NCBI RefSeq assembly: GCF_905475345.1
Contig: NC_066587.1
Location: 16,136,058 to 16,200,057, forward strand
Length of the DNA: 64,000 nt
DNA from: Vespula vulgaris
Taxonomy: Eukaryota > Arthropoda > Insecta > Hymenoptera > Vespidae
Direction: 5' to 3'
Positions within the stretch are counted from its first letter, which is position 1. Each line of letters starts with the position of its first letter. The position numbers were made by a program, and so were the translations under genes. This document shows positions 35,410-48,581 of the stretch, in pieces. Under the pieces are notes generated by a model. That model had not been told where the DNA came from and ran no database searches. It saw only the letters and a list, made by a program, of their open reading frames with translations.

Positions 35410-36731
35410 GCATATGCTTGTTTATTCAATGTTGATGTTTGAAAAAAAAAGACGTAGTGTCACGCAAAGTTGGGACATCACAGTGAAAGAGGTCAAGGCC
35501 AATCGTTTTGATATATCCAAGTTCTACACACGCGATATCCTCTCAAGCACTTTTTATCAAAGAATTGTCTAAAAAAAAAAAAAAATGAAAGAAAGAAAAA
35601 AATCTATCCGTCATATTACTTAATAAACGAGTTATTCAAAAGACATACTATGATTAATGCAATTTTCTGCAAGTTCGTTAATTTTAATATCAAAGAACTG
35701 TACAATTGAATTCGATCAATTATCTCGAGATAATTTCTACATATCATTTGTAGATGATAAAAGTTTTTCTTATATTTTTTGTTTGTAACCTTATCGAATA
35801 TTAAATAAATTATTCGTAATATTATATCGTAAAATTTTGACGAATAATTTTTTTTTTAATTTAGATAAATACAAACTGTGATTTATTTGTAAAAATTACA
35901 ATAAGCATACTTTTGATTTATTTGTCAAAATTTCGATAAGCACAATATCGCGCTTCGACATGTTTAAAAAATTATGAGATAATATGAATTTTTTCGTGGA
36001 TGATTCGAAACGAATGAATTTTTATATAATCATCACTGATCAAAAAAAAAAAAAAAAAAGAAAAAGAAAAGAAAGGAAAAAAAAAAAACAGTCATCCAAA
36101 TTCTACTATAGTTATGCAAAGTAATCGTCTTGACACGATTTGAAACATACCTACTACGTTCAGAGTTTTAAAAGAGAAACGCATGTTTTATGCTAACACA
36201 CTGTGCGCGGTGATCATCGTCTGTGGAGGAAAAAAAAAAAGAAAAAAACAAGAAAGAAGGAATAACTTCTCTTTCTTCATAGATCATAGATCATAGACTA
36301 TATTGCGAAGCAAGTAGAAAGATATTTAATAGAAAGCTATAAATGAAGTATCGACCGAGGCCAAAGTAGTAGCTTTAAAGGGAAAAGGGAGGTTTTAAAT
36401 CAGATTTAAAAAAAAAAAAAAAAGAAAGAAAAAAGATTACGTTTTATTATTCATAATAAAAGAATAAGAACTCCCTCGAGGATCATTTCGAGATCAATAA
36501 TATCAATGTTTACAATATAATGAAGTAAGATCCGGTTTTACCAGGATTTCCAATCGAATGGATGAAGGATATTGGGGAAATACCAAGGATAATTTCTTTT
36601 TCTTAGATTTCTATCTATTAATTCTATCTTAATATGAAAATCATGATGTGAAAGTTAACAAAAATGGCGTCGGTGATAATAAAAAATTTGATACAAAAAA
36701 AAAATTATTTATTATTATAAAACCATAAACG

Positions 36732-36736
<5 letters not shown>

Positions 36737-36772
<36 letters not shown>
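36737..36772. repeat. (TA)n microsatellite
   Basis: A 36-bp TA tract. Confidence 0.9.
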
Positions 36773-36775
<3 letters not shown>

Positions 36776-37626
36776 CGATCTGACTTCAGATATTATCAAT
36801 GCTTTACGGTGTTGTAAAATTACTGTATAAAATTCAAATTGATATTTCCAATGCACGTTACGTTTTACAGTCTCTCGATCGTAATTTTGCATATTTTTCG
36901 AAAAGTCAAACGTGAAGATATTCTTAGAGTATCATAGTATAGGAATATGCAGAAAACCAAATATCGATATTTTCGAAATTTCAAACCTCTCTTAGTACTC
37001 ATAACTTTCGTCGTTTATGGTAACTTCTCGTAAAATCTATGTTGCTTTTGCTTGCGACTATATATACATATATACGAAACGTTTTCTTGTGCATGTTCTT
37101 TTCCAATCTTTTCGCACTGAAAATAATACTATTCTATACATTTCCTTCCTTTGCTTCTTGTTTATTCCGCTCATTGAAAGTTTTTATACGATTACAGAAA
37201 TCGAAAGAGAGCGAACCGACTTTTTGTTTGACAATGCGATTACATTTCTTTTTTTAATTTTTTTTTTATTTTTGGAATTTCAATTTATTTTGGAATTATG
37301 GAACTATACATAAATATACATATACAATTTTAATTTATTTTGGAATTTAAATTTTCAAAGAATACAATAATAATTTTTATAATCGACAAATTTCGAATCA
37401 AAACAAGCAAAAACAAAGTTTCCTAAATTTTTATATAGACAGATATAGAAAAATTAATATAATATTTGTCAAATGTGTGGAAAATGAATTTTCTTTTATT
37501 TTCTTTTCTTCGTCATCTATATAAAACAAAATTTGTTTGGAATTTCTATGTGTTCGTATAGAAATATTACGTTTTCTATAGCTGTATGAAGTATATAAAA
37601 ATTATATTATTATTAAACTTTAATTA

Positions 37627-37659
<33 letters not shown>

Positions 37660-37714
37660 AATTCATAGTAAATTGGTTTATCTAAAGTTTATTATAAATT
37701 TCTATGTCTTTCAG

Positions 37715-37809
37715 ATTTTCACAATGGATGAAAATCGTAAATTCTTCAAGTTCTAGTTCTGTTTTAGATGGTATTATTGTGACAGGAACAGAGATGACCG
37801 ACAAACGAG
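37715..37809 (+). CDS. Candidate plus-strand internal exon nested in JIL-1 intron 1
   Basis: Acceptor TTTCTATGTCTTTCAG and donor acgag|GTAAGT are both strong and on the strand opposite JIL-1. Between them one frame is open: one base, 31 codons (FSQWMKIVNSSSSSS, then VLDGIIVTGTEMTDKR) and one base. A possible next exon is 38222-38280: acceptor cgtttcgacag, the phase fits, and it reads ENGVVYLI before running into the MITE at 38243 and stopping. No family was recognised and no upstream exon was found. It could be a coding exon of a nested gene, a lncRNA exon or a chance match. Confidence 0.35.
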
Positions 37810-38242
37810 GTAAGTTCTTAAGAAGCAGAAGGAGATCGTCTTTGTTCCAAAGTTATGACCTATTGTTTTCATTTGGAATAATACTCTCTCTCTATTGAAC
37901 GCTTCGAGTTATACAGTTCACAATTATTTTACGATAATCTAATGGAGTAAAGGAATTTAAGTAGGCGAGCTTCTATTATTTCGAAATAAGAAAACCAATT
38001 AACTTTCTAATATGTATAGGTATATTACTTACATATATACTTGTGCAATGTGATGAGAAATTATATTAATAATTATATATATATAATTATATCATATATC
38101 ATTATTGGTTAATTAAAGATAATGATTGTTAACAATTTTCTTTTTATTGTTTGAGAGGATTGTTAATTGATCGAAGAAAAAAAAAAAAGAAATTTTAATT
38201 CGTACTTTATCGTTTCGACAGAAAATGGCGTAGTATATTTGA

Positions 38243-38424
38243 TACAGTGGTGTGAGCCTAAAGTTCTTAGATCATTATAATTAAATTAGTTCTTTTTTCG
38301 AGAACTTTTTATAGATTAATCCTTTCACAGACCATAAAACTAAATAATAGCTAGGATTGTAATTAAAAACTTTTAAAGAATTGACTTTTAAAATTATCTA
38401 GCAATTTTCGATCCATACCGTGTA
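38243..38424. mobile_element. MITE family copy
   Basis: It runs from tacagtggtgtgagcctaaa to ttttcgatccataccgtgta. Subterminal gttcttagatcattataatt is mirrored by gacttttaaaattatctagc near 38383-38402. It is flanked by TA and lies 433 bp downstream of the plus-strand exon candidate. Confidence 0.6.
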
Positions 38425-38783
38425 TATAGTTACTTTGCAAGTCGATGAAAAATGATATTAATCTTTTTTTTTCCTTTTATTATATTATACCTTCTTATTT
38501 ACCCGAGATTAATCAAAATTTTAAGAATCTTTTTGAATCATAATTTGAGAGCATAGACAGATAGTTAACATTTTTAATTGATTGGAGGAAAAAAAACCAT
38601 CCCGACAAAATGGCTTCCTCGTTTGTAACGTCGTTCGTAAAATAAATTTTAATTATTCAATTAACCTTTGAACGAATAATAGGAATAGTACAACATTACT
38701 AATACTAGTAGTAGTGTTGGTAATTTTCTAAGTATCTACTTATATAGCATGTATGTAAAGAAGTAGATAGATGGTGTTAAATA

Positions 38784-39008
38784 ATGAATGAGAAACGTTA
38801 CACCAAGAATTACAAATCTGATAGTTTAAAACCACGAAACGATCGTTATTCTTTGCCCTCAACTCGATATAAGACTCATGGAAAGGTAGAAACGATTTCT
38901 AAAAATCGTTCAGTCGAACTTTCACCAGTAAATGAACGCACACACACACACATACACTCAACACGAATGAATCATGGTAAATACATATATAAGAATAAGT
39001 TCATTTAG
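38784..39008 (+). other. Open frame, unrecognised, in JIL-1 intron 1
   Basis: ATG 38784, 74 codons. The first 50 are Lys/Arg/Ser-rich without repeats (MNEKRYTKNYKSDSLKPRND), and then a CACACA tract begins. A donor-like cca|GTAAAT at 38929 could end an exon before the tract. It is about 1 kb downstream of the plus-strand exon candidate and may belong to the same transcript. Confidence 0.2.
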
Positions 39009-39423
39009 AAGTTCATAATAGAAATGAATAAATTTTCCTAACTTTTTTTGCTTTCTTATTTCCTTTTTTTCTTTTTACAAGATAAATACTCAATGTTTTT
39101 GAACTGATAATACGGTAACTCTTTTGCAGATTTTTAAGAAATAAACAAAGTATGCCGTCACTGATTGTGTTGACTTTTTTGATCTTACGTCGTTAACACT
39201 TCCAAAGTCCATCGACTCTGTTATTTTTCCTCTTAAGATATAATTGCGTATCATTAACATCATTCAATTTTAATTTATCAAATTTACATCATCACAATTG
39301 TCCTCTGTTTATCAATCTTTTCTATTATATTTCCTTCTAAGATATTTTTGTTAAGTCGTTTCTACAATAAATAAAATAATTCCTTCAATATACACTATAG
39401 TGTATAATATATATGTATATTAT

Positions 39424-39665
39424 ATACATACTATGAAATTCGAATTAACAAAGAAATGATTTATTTAATTATTGTCAAAAATATTAAAAACAAAATATTA
39501 CATATATATATATATATATATAGATATGTAACTATACATAAATATACATATATGTCAATATATAAGAAATGACATTGACTATACTTGTATACATACTGTG
39601 AAATTCGAATTAACAAAGAAAATGATTTATTTAATTATTGTCAAAAATATTAAAAAAATATATAT

Positions 39666-39699
<34 letters not shown>

Positions 39700-39752
39700 A
39701 CTATACATAAATATACATATATGTGAATATATAAGAAATGACATTGACTTCG
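39424..39752. repeat. Tandem duplication, ~165-bp unit
   Basis: Copies 39424-39588 and 39589-39752 share gaaattcgaattaacaaaga, ttatttaattattgtcaaaa, a central (TA)n, and ataagaaatgacattgact. They are nearly identical outside the TA tract, so the duplication looks recent. Confidence 0.85.
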
Positions 39753-40915
39753 GTTCATACACAAAAGGAAAACAAAAACATAAAAATAAGGGAAAAAGAG
39801 AGAGACAAAAAAGGCAAGAGAAGAGAGAAAAGAAGAAGAAGAAGAAAAAGATTATTTACAAGAGGCTCTTGTGAAATCTCGTGAAAAGAGCAAAAAATGG
39901 TATTGTATAAGTGTACGTATATCTACATCAGTCTAGCCACATCTTTTTTATACGTCTTTTACGGAGCCAAAGAAGGAGAAGCAGAAGGAGAAAAAGAAGA
40001 GTAAAAGAAGAAGTAGAAGAAAAAGACGAACAAAAAAAAAAAGAAAATGAAAAAGGAGAAGAAAAAGGAGATCGATGCGAGACGTCTCTCCTTGATTCTT
40101 CGCTTTTTTTCTATCGCGTGGTTTGTAAGTAATAACGACGAGAGAACGAAGGGCGAAATATCCAAACAAGTTGAAGGTCGTCTTAATGTATACCGTCTTA
40201 AGGGTGGTTTTCTTTTTTTCTCTTTTTATCTTTTTTTTTTTTCTATTATTCGATTTACATTATAACATCACGACGAGTGGTATATTCCAATTGGACGTTA
40301 ATAAAACTTAAGTAACCATTTTTTTTTTTTATTTTTTAAACGAAGAAAGAAGGAGCAAGATAATAGCGAATAATTTTTCTCGCGAGTGTTACTTTTTGTT
40401 ACAGAGAAAAATATATTTTCGATTTACATTAATCAATAAAACGGAAGTAAAATATTTGTTCTTCGCAAAAGAAGAAAAAATTTATTATACTTAGTTAATA
40501 ATTTTTCTCACGTAGATATGTGATTGTTATTGTTGAATAGAAAAGAAAAGAAAAGAAAAGAAAAAAATTTATTTATTTTTGATTTAATTTCTTTTTTGAC
40601 GATGTATATAAACAAATACTTAATTAATCATTTCTCTCGTAAAAATCATTACTTTTTACTTGGGGTTGAGACATGGTAAATAGGGTGGGAGAGAGAATGG
40701 GGCAGAGGTGAATAGGGGAAAATAAAAATAAAGATAATCGATTTATAACGAACCATTGATATAATATAGATAGATATTACGTTTATTACGTAAATATTTT
40801 CTGAAATACGCGTAGAATCTATTCAAGGATTGATCCTTTCAGCTTGAAATATCACTATTGTTAGAATTGCAAACCCTATTACGAAGCAGCAGTACTTGAA
40901 ATCTCTATATAACTC

Positions 40916-40918
<3 letters not shown>

Positions 40919-40953
<35 letters not shown>
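40919..40953. repeat. (TA)n microsatellite
   Basis: A 35-bp TA tract. Confidence 0.9.
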
Positions 40954-40958
<5 letters not shown>

Positions 40959-42657
40959 TTAGTGTGAGTAGTATATATATAGTATATATGTATATATATA
41001 TATATATACAAATGGAAAAACAAAGTAGATATGTACATAAATACATAAACTATTACGTGTATATGTACAAGCACACATTGATGTTAGTCTCACATTGGAT
41101 TTATTCCACGTGGATATTCCAATTAAATTATTTTAAGTGCTCAGCGTGTAAATGGTTTGCTAATTTCCTCGAAATCGTTCTCGTTCGATGCTTTTGTTTA
41201 AATGTTCTTAAAATCATATTACAAATATATATGTATATATGTACGTACATATGTACATCCTGAACAAGTGTTTATGGTATGCATGTTCATGTATGCGGGC
41301 AGGATATATTCGATTAAATTTACATGGGAATTGTTTTGTTTCGTGGACTATGCGCTTCTCATATAAAAAAAAAAAATTAAATAAAATAAAAGCTAAAAAA
41401 AATAAAAAATAAAGAACAAAAGGAATAAAGAGACAGAGACAATGGAATATTCCATCGAAAAACGATTTTAATTGTTAATAAATATATGTTAATACTCGCT
41501 TTAGTTCGCATCGATTCCTCGAACGTTTTTTTTTTTTTTTTAAATATATTTCCTGTTACACGGTGCATACAAAAAAATAAGATCGAAATCGAAAAAGAAC
41601 ATTACTTTTTTTGGGCCCTACGCTCGATAACGGGTTTCAACAACGTGTCTGTAACGGTGGTACTACTATCCTCAGCTCAAGTTTCTTCTTTCCGTTACAC
41701 GTGCACCAGCTGGTCGTCGTAAAAGAGATCAGTAACGTACTTTTCAAATTTTTATTATTATTATCACGTTGCATTCGTCATTAACAAAAAAAAAAAAAAA
41801 AAAGAAAAAGAAGAAGAAAGATAGTAAGCAAAATTAATTACAATAATTCTTATCTAAAAAAAAAAAAAAGAAAAAAAATGTATTAACGCATAAACTTTAA
41901 ACTTTAAAAATTCAACTTTAAAAATTATCTTTTTACTTTTAGAAAATTTCAAAAGATTAATTTAATATTTGTAAATAAATTTTTAAAAATCGTACACACA
42001 CATACACACAGAGAGTAAGATTACATATTTCAAGAATTACGTACTTTATGATTGATTTTTTCCGAGTGGAAAGAGAAAGAGATAGAGAGAGAAAAAGAGT
42101 AGGGGGTTGAGGGAAGGGTGGGTAGTAGGATGACAGATAATCGTGTTACGTCAGTGAAAAGAGCCGTAGAAATATCCAACATACTACACAACACACGAGG
42201 CAATAAGATAATCGTATCGTCTTCTATCGCATCATCATTGCGGCTTCTCTGGCACGAAATGTGAAATTTTACGAATCCTACGTGATTTATATTTGTACAT
42301 ACAATTCGAACCTTAAAAAGCAGACGAGAAAATTCTTTTAAGAGATTTTATTAAAATTCCGAATGCTATGCCAAAAGGACGACTATACGAGATTGTAATC
42401 ATTAGATAATAATGTCACCTTCATTTTGTATAAATTCGAATAATCATTTGCGATGCGTTGCAATATATTTCTGTAAAAACAACTTCGTCATTATACGTAG
42501 GAAAAAAGGAAAAAAAAAGAAGAAGAAGAAGAAGAAAAATAAATTCGTTAATACACTTCCAAATACGTACAAATAAATATGTACGTAATTAAGAAAAATT
42601 AATAACACTTCGTCTACAGTATTTTCTCGGCAAACACATGCATGCATGCATGCATGC

Positions 42658-42719
42658 ATTTTATGTTAAACGTAGACAGATATTTATTGTTAAATATCCG
42701 TCTATGTTTAACATAAAAT
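42658..42719. repeat. Near-perfect inverted repeat (29-bp arms, 4-nt loop)
   Basis: Arms 42658-42686 and 42691-42719 match at 27 of 29 positions and enclose ttgt. The arm begins attttatgttaaacgtagac. One mismatch would be a G-U wobble in plus-strand RNA and the other in minus-strand RNA. It sits directly after a (CATG)n tract at 42638-42659. Confidence 0.85.
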
Positions 42720-43173
42720 TGTAAAATATTAAAAAAAAAAAAAAAAGAAAAAGAAAAAAGAAACATTAAATGTTTTTGCAAAGAAAGAAGAAGAAAAAAA
42801 AAAGAAAAGAAAAGAGGAGAGAAAAAAAAGAGAAGAAAATATCATCGATTCACCCATAAACTTTTGAAAGTACATACGTATATACGTACGTATGTAATCA
42901 GAAAGAAAAAATTAGTTATAACCCGTGTAAAATATTATCCGTGCAAATATAACATCGGAGATTCATTTATAGGGAGATTAAAGATATTTCTTTCGGTATT
43001 TAAGACAAAAAAAATAAATAAGGAATGGCAAACAAAAGTAACGTATCGTTTGCTCAACGCAAATTCATCGTTTGTCGCGTTACACACTCGGCCATCAAAT
43101 TATCATCGAGGACGATGATACCTAAAGCTTTTTCGATGTCTCGTAGAACAGCTGTATAAATTTTCTCTATCGA

Positions 43174-43214
<41 letters not shown>

Positions 43215-43849
43215 TTTTCTTTGTATCTTTTTCTTTCTTTCTTTATATGAGATCAGTATAGATATATAAGTACGCAAGTATGTAATACATCGAAACATTT
43301 AAATACATACAAACACATCCATTTACAATTTCTTTCTTTACGAGCCTCAAGAGAAACATCTGTCTTACCGATAATATTTACAACAGAACAAAAATTCATA
43401 TGTACACGTCGTAGTACACTCGTGATATATTATGTCTGTATACGAGACAGAAAAACAAAATGAAAGTTGTTGATAAGAAAAGAAAGAAAGAAAGAAAGAA
43501 AGAAAGAAAAGAAGAAAGATGAAAAACAAAATGGAAAAAAGAAAAGAAAGAAGGAAACGATCGTTAATCGGGCAATTAAGAACAAAAATTACACAATAAT
43601 TTCTCTCTTATTATTCAAATGATTCTTTTAAATCGTTATCATTATTATTGTTGTTGTTATTATTGACAAATTTTTTATCTCTATTTATCGATTGATTTAT
43701 TATTAATATTTTTTTATTACGAAAGTTCGTGCGCACGTATCTATATTTTATTGTTTTATTTTATTTGTCTCTTTTCTTTTCTTTTTTTTCTTTTTTATTT
43801 CTTCTTGTCTCTCCTTCTCTCTCTTGTTTTTTTTTTTTTTTTTGGTTTA

Positions 43850-44200
43850 ACGCAATCTATCGCGAAAGCTCCAGTTGTTCAGAGTTTAGAAGCTCGCGAG
43901 CTTATCTCTCTCGCTTTTATTATAGTAGTTCCGCGTTGTACTTGTTCGTTATTACGTAATAAAATGGCGATGCCGTGTGTGTTGTTAACTCGTGATAAGA
44001 GAGAAGCGTAAAATTTTGAAGGAATTGAACGTAATCGATTTCAATAGAGAAAAAAGAAAAATTGAAAAAATTTTGTTCGAATCAATTGAAACTTCCAATA
44101 TTATGTTTAATATCTCGTGGGCGTTATTCGAAAGCAATCAAATGTCTATTGGAATATCGAAAAGAGATATCGAAGTTTATACATATATATAAAATGTGTG
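43850..44200 (+). other. Low-repeat island with overlapping open frames
   Basis: One plus frame ends at 44011 (PVVQSLEARELISLAFIIVV within it). A second runs 43992-44192 (ELNVIDFNREKRKIEKILFE). The third, 44062-44265, contains RGRYSKAIKCLLEYRKEI. Successive frames look protein-like, as in a decayed gene with frameshifts, but I recognise no family. A regulatory island is an equal alternative. Confidence 0.2.
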
Positions 44201-45191
44201 TATATAAATATATGTACAATATATATTCATGTATTTTTCTTAAGAAAAATTTGCAGTCCTTTTGACTCAAATTATTATTTATGTCATTATTTATTGTCAT
44301 TTCGTGTCAAGGTTAAATTAATTAATATATTTGAATAAAATACATCAGAATTTGTTAAAGATATTAAAAATTTTAATCGATGTAAAGTTGTTTATTCGTA
44401 ATATTTAATTAGAGGTGAAATGTAAATCGATTTTATACACACACACGTATAATATCTTTTTTTCTTTAAATTGAATTCATTATTTAGTTTTTTTAATTAA
44501 AAATTTTATACTTTTCATTAAAAATTTTATTATTATATCTTTACTTTTTTAAAAAATTCATTTATGAATAATTACATATATATATATATATTTATGTATG
44601 TGTATATATGTGTACATATATTATTACTTAAAATAATTAAAAATTAGTAAATTAATTTAATATTAAAAAATGGTATTATAAGAATTTCAACAAAAATTAT
44701 AATGTGTGTCTGTGTGTGTATTTACTTGTCTAACGAAAAGTAAATGAAAGTTGAAAAACATTCACGAATTTTTTCGAGGAAATAGATACAGGAAAATCGA
44801 TTTTTAGTTGAATTATTATGATAATGAAAGTCAACAAAACGTATTTTTCAAATACTTAGAAACCATAAAATTCATGTTCGATGTATCCATCTGTTCGATA
44901 TCAATCACTGACTTCATTTTATATTTTTCAGTGATTGTGAGAAGAAAGAAGAAAAAGAAAAGAAAATAAGAGATTTTAACGACGTTCAAAAACGTGCATC
45001 GTAAAAACTGAATCTCTTTCCTTTTTTTTCTTCCTCACGATTGCTATATTTTTCCTTCGGTTCGAATTACACGTTCATTTTGAAACATTTTTTCTCTCTC
45101 TATCTCTCTTTATCTCTACACCTATTTATTTAAAATCGAAAATACAATGACGAATTTCGTTTGGCGCTTTGTTTTAAAAATATGTTTTAAC

Positions 45192-45443
45192 TACAGAGTG
45201 TGGCAAAATTTCTTAGGTAATTTAAAAAAAGAAAAAAAATCAAATTACACTTTTTCCAGACTTTGTATAGACTATTATTTTCTTTTTTTGGCCGAATTAT
45301 AAAACTACAAGCAAGGAAACTTTTTTATGATCTATAAAAAAAAACAAAAAGAAAATATATATATATATTCTAAAATGTCTTAAGAAAAAGTATTTCATTA
45401 TTAAAATTAGTAAGAAATTTGTGACTATTCCCTCCATCCTGTA
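45192..45443. mobile_element. MITE family copy (252 bp)
   Basis: It starts tacagagtgtggcaaaattt and cttaggtaattt, and ends ttccctccatcctgta. It is TA-flanked at both ends and one of the longest members. The interior is A/T-rich without an open frame. Confidence 0.55.
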
Positions 45444-45799
45444 TAATTATACTATACTAATTATTTATTACACTAAATAGCATTATAGTCATATTATAGT
45501 TATATATTACAATATGATTGCATAGAATGTAATATATTATATATATAATAAATATATAATTTAGACACCTATATATCTACGTGTATATGTATGTTTTATA
45601 ATTTTCTAATAACATATTGTTTTAATAATAATCGTAATTAATAATATTATTAATTTTTCTTTTTGATCTAAAAAAATACGACTTTTTTATGAATGACATA
45701 TCGAAGGAATAATAAAATAAAAAATATTGAGAACGGTGATTCCTAGAATTGATTCTGTTCAAAAATAAGGATGATATATTTCTTCTTCTGAAGAAAGAT

Positions 45800-45830
<31 letters not shown>

Positions 45831-46330
45831 CTCGAAGAGATAAGAATTTCTTTTTTCTTTTTTCTCCTTTACGATATATCTTTCTATCTGGGTATACCAA
45901 TGTTACGTATGTACTGATCTCGTATATATAGAATGACAAATTCGAAATCAGATTTTTCTATGAATCAAAAATGAATTTATTAAAAAGAAAGAATTTGAAA
46001 TGCAATATTTTATGAACATTCGAAATAAAATATAATATTTTACAAAGATAGTATATAAATATTTCGTGGATATTGGAAATTCAAAAATCGAGGTATATCC
46101 ACGTACACACACGCAACACACGCGCGAAAATCTATTAATACTTGATTTAAAAATCCTTTTGATTTATAATTCCTTAAATTAAGATTTCAATTAAAGTCGC
46201 GTGTAATCGATTTTTGAAGAATTAAAAAAAAAAATTTATACTTCTCGTAATTAACGCATTTAAATTAAATAGATATGAATTTATTTGTCGCATATTATCT
46301 AAAGAAGAAAAAAAAAGAGAGAGAGAGAAA

Positions 46331-46331
<1 letters not shown>

Positions 46332-46382
<51 letters not shown>
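46332..46382. repeat. (GAAA)n microsatellite
   Basis: About 12 GAAA units. Confidence 0.9.
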
Positions 46383-46800
46383 GAAATTAATAATAAATTT
46401 CTAAGAAACCAATAGAATTTACAAAATCATGATCCATCTATCCTTTGATTCTTAAGTTAGATTTTAGTAGAACGGACTCGTATAATAACGTCAGAATCAT
46501 AAACAGTTCCGTTAAATTCTCGAAAGTATCTAAGTAAATGAGAATAACAAGAAAAAAAAAAAGAAATGGAGAGGAATGACGTATTTAGCAATCTTTTATA
46601 TTACATGTGTACGTATATAAATGTTTGTACATATACACATATAATATGTATGTGCGTGAGTTCGTATTAAGAGAAAGTAATATTATAAGATCTCGTTCTC
46701 GATCGATGATCACTTTATATTTCAAAGAATTTCTCTTTTTTCGACACCACCTATCTTTATACGTACATATATACATATATTTACTTTTTATATTTTTCAT

Positions 46801-46841
<41 letters not shown>

Positions 46842-47208
46842 TTTTTTTTAACAAATCTAATTTCATAAAAAAATAATTATCGAATTTATTAGTCTGTTAA
46901 AAAATTCTTATCATCGAGTAAGAACTTGAATGAATATATAAACGTGTTTAACAAATCTACTACATACACAAATACAAGTATATATTTAAAAGAGCCTAAC
47001 TTAATGGAAAAACAACTTTCGAGTTTATTTGCCTTTAAAAAAATTTGTTATCATCAAGCGCTTGAATGAATATATCAACATGTTTGAAAAATCTACTGTA
47101 TGTTATATGCACGCATGTATATATAAGATGTAATAACTAAGTGAAATGAAATAAATACAAATAAAAAAAAAAAAAATGAAAAAAAATACTATAACGTAAT
47201 ATAACATA

Positions 47209-47507
47209 AAACCAATTAATTTAATCTTCTTAATAAAATTAACTCGAAAATTCAACGAATATTATCAATGAAACTTCCATTCATAAAATTACTTACTCTA
47301 AATACGTAGATATACTTAATAATAATAATAATAATAAAAATCTTAAATATAAAAAATCTGTGATATTATCTAAATATATAACAATATAATACATACATAT
47401 AACTCATATAATATATAATAAAAAAGAAAATGATAAATAAATAAAAAAAAAACACTAACATAATTTATACATATATACATGTATATATACATGTGTGTAT
47501 ATATGTA

Positions 47508-47546
<39 letters not shown>

Positions 47547-47665
47547 ATCCAACTAATTTAATCTTAACAAAATTAATTTGAAAATTTATAGAATTTCATC
47601 AATGAAAATTCCATTCATAAAATTACTTACTCCAAACACGTGAATATATTCAATAATATTAATAC
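47209..47665. repeat. Duplicated ~110-bp segment
   Basis: Copies at 47209-47320 and about 47555-47665 share tccattcataaaattactta and catcaatgaaa/tatcaatgaaa blocks, followed in both by an AAT repeat. A related diverged pair at 46886-46968 and 47036-47105 shares cttgaatgaatatat and aaatctact. Confidence 0.7.
47514..47548. repeat. (AAAT)n microsatellite
   Basis: About nine AAAT units. Confidence 0.9.
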
Positions 47666-47674
47666 TATTATTAC

Positions 47675-47728
<54 letters not shown>
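47675..47728. repeat. (AAT)n microsatellite
   Basis: About 18 AAT units. Confidence 0.95.
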
Positions 47729-47731
<3 letters not shown>

Positions 47732-48010
47732 TAAAAATCTCGAATATGAAAAGTCTGGTACTTTTGGAGAGAACGATAACGTAAAGGCCAATTAAACCGG
47801 AACGAAGTTCTGAGTTAGTGCGATGGAACTCATGAAACGACGTGGTATACTCTTTGGCTTATGGACTTTCATATGCTAGTACACTTTGCTTCGCGGAAAA
47901 CGAGAAAGCTTTTATATATTATATAGCTTTATATGTTCCTATACGTACAGATATAAAGACACACATACACACCCAACATAAGTGCGCTGGCGCGCACTCG
48001 CACACAATCC

Positions 48011-48110
48011 TCTTATAACACGATACTCTGAGAACACGGTTTCGATATAACACGGTTGAAAAATTGGAGTAATACTCTCCTATAACAGGTTATCCTGAGA
48101 ATACGATTTT
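48011..48110. repeat. Two diverged ~66-bp units (TATAACACG type)
   Basis: ctcttataacacgatactct with gagaacacg, and ctcctataacaggttatcct with gagaatacg, lie 66 bp apart; a third fragment (gatataacacgatag) is near 48384. This is degenerate dispersed or satellite-like sequence. Confidence 0.5.
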
Positions 48111-48543
48111 TAATATATTTATAATATATCCAACAGAATATAAAAATTCTATTTACTGTACAATACTAAATAACTACATCGTATAAAACAATCCAAAGAT
48201 AGATTCACCTTTTAAAGAAATAATCATCATTTGTGACTTGTGGGAAACGATTTGTCATAAAATTATATATAATTATCTTATTGTAATTAAACTCCATAAC
48301 CGTGCTAATGAACCACCTCAAATGGTTTAATTATTATTCTAATCGTCTTATTCGTATTCCTAAGTTCTCATAACGTTAAGCTTTGATATAACACGATAGA
48401 AATTAACCGTTGTTAATTATATTATATAGGTCTTGCCTCTTATATCTAATATGTATATATACGTAATACAACGCACACACACACATATATATATAATGCA
48501 AAAAATATTTATATACAAATATTTATATAGAATGATATATACA

Positions 48544-48581
<38 letters not shown>

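Noticed and set aside
42295..42320. tRNA B-box-like motif (attcgaacct)
   Set aside because: No A-box at the right distance and no cloverleaf; no tRNA gene was found anywhere in the window.
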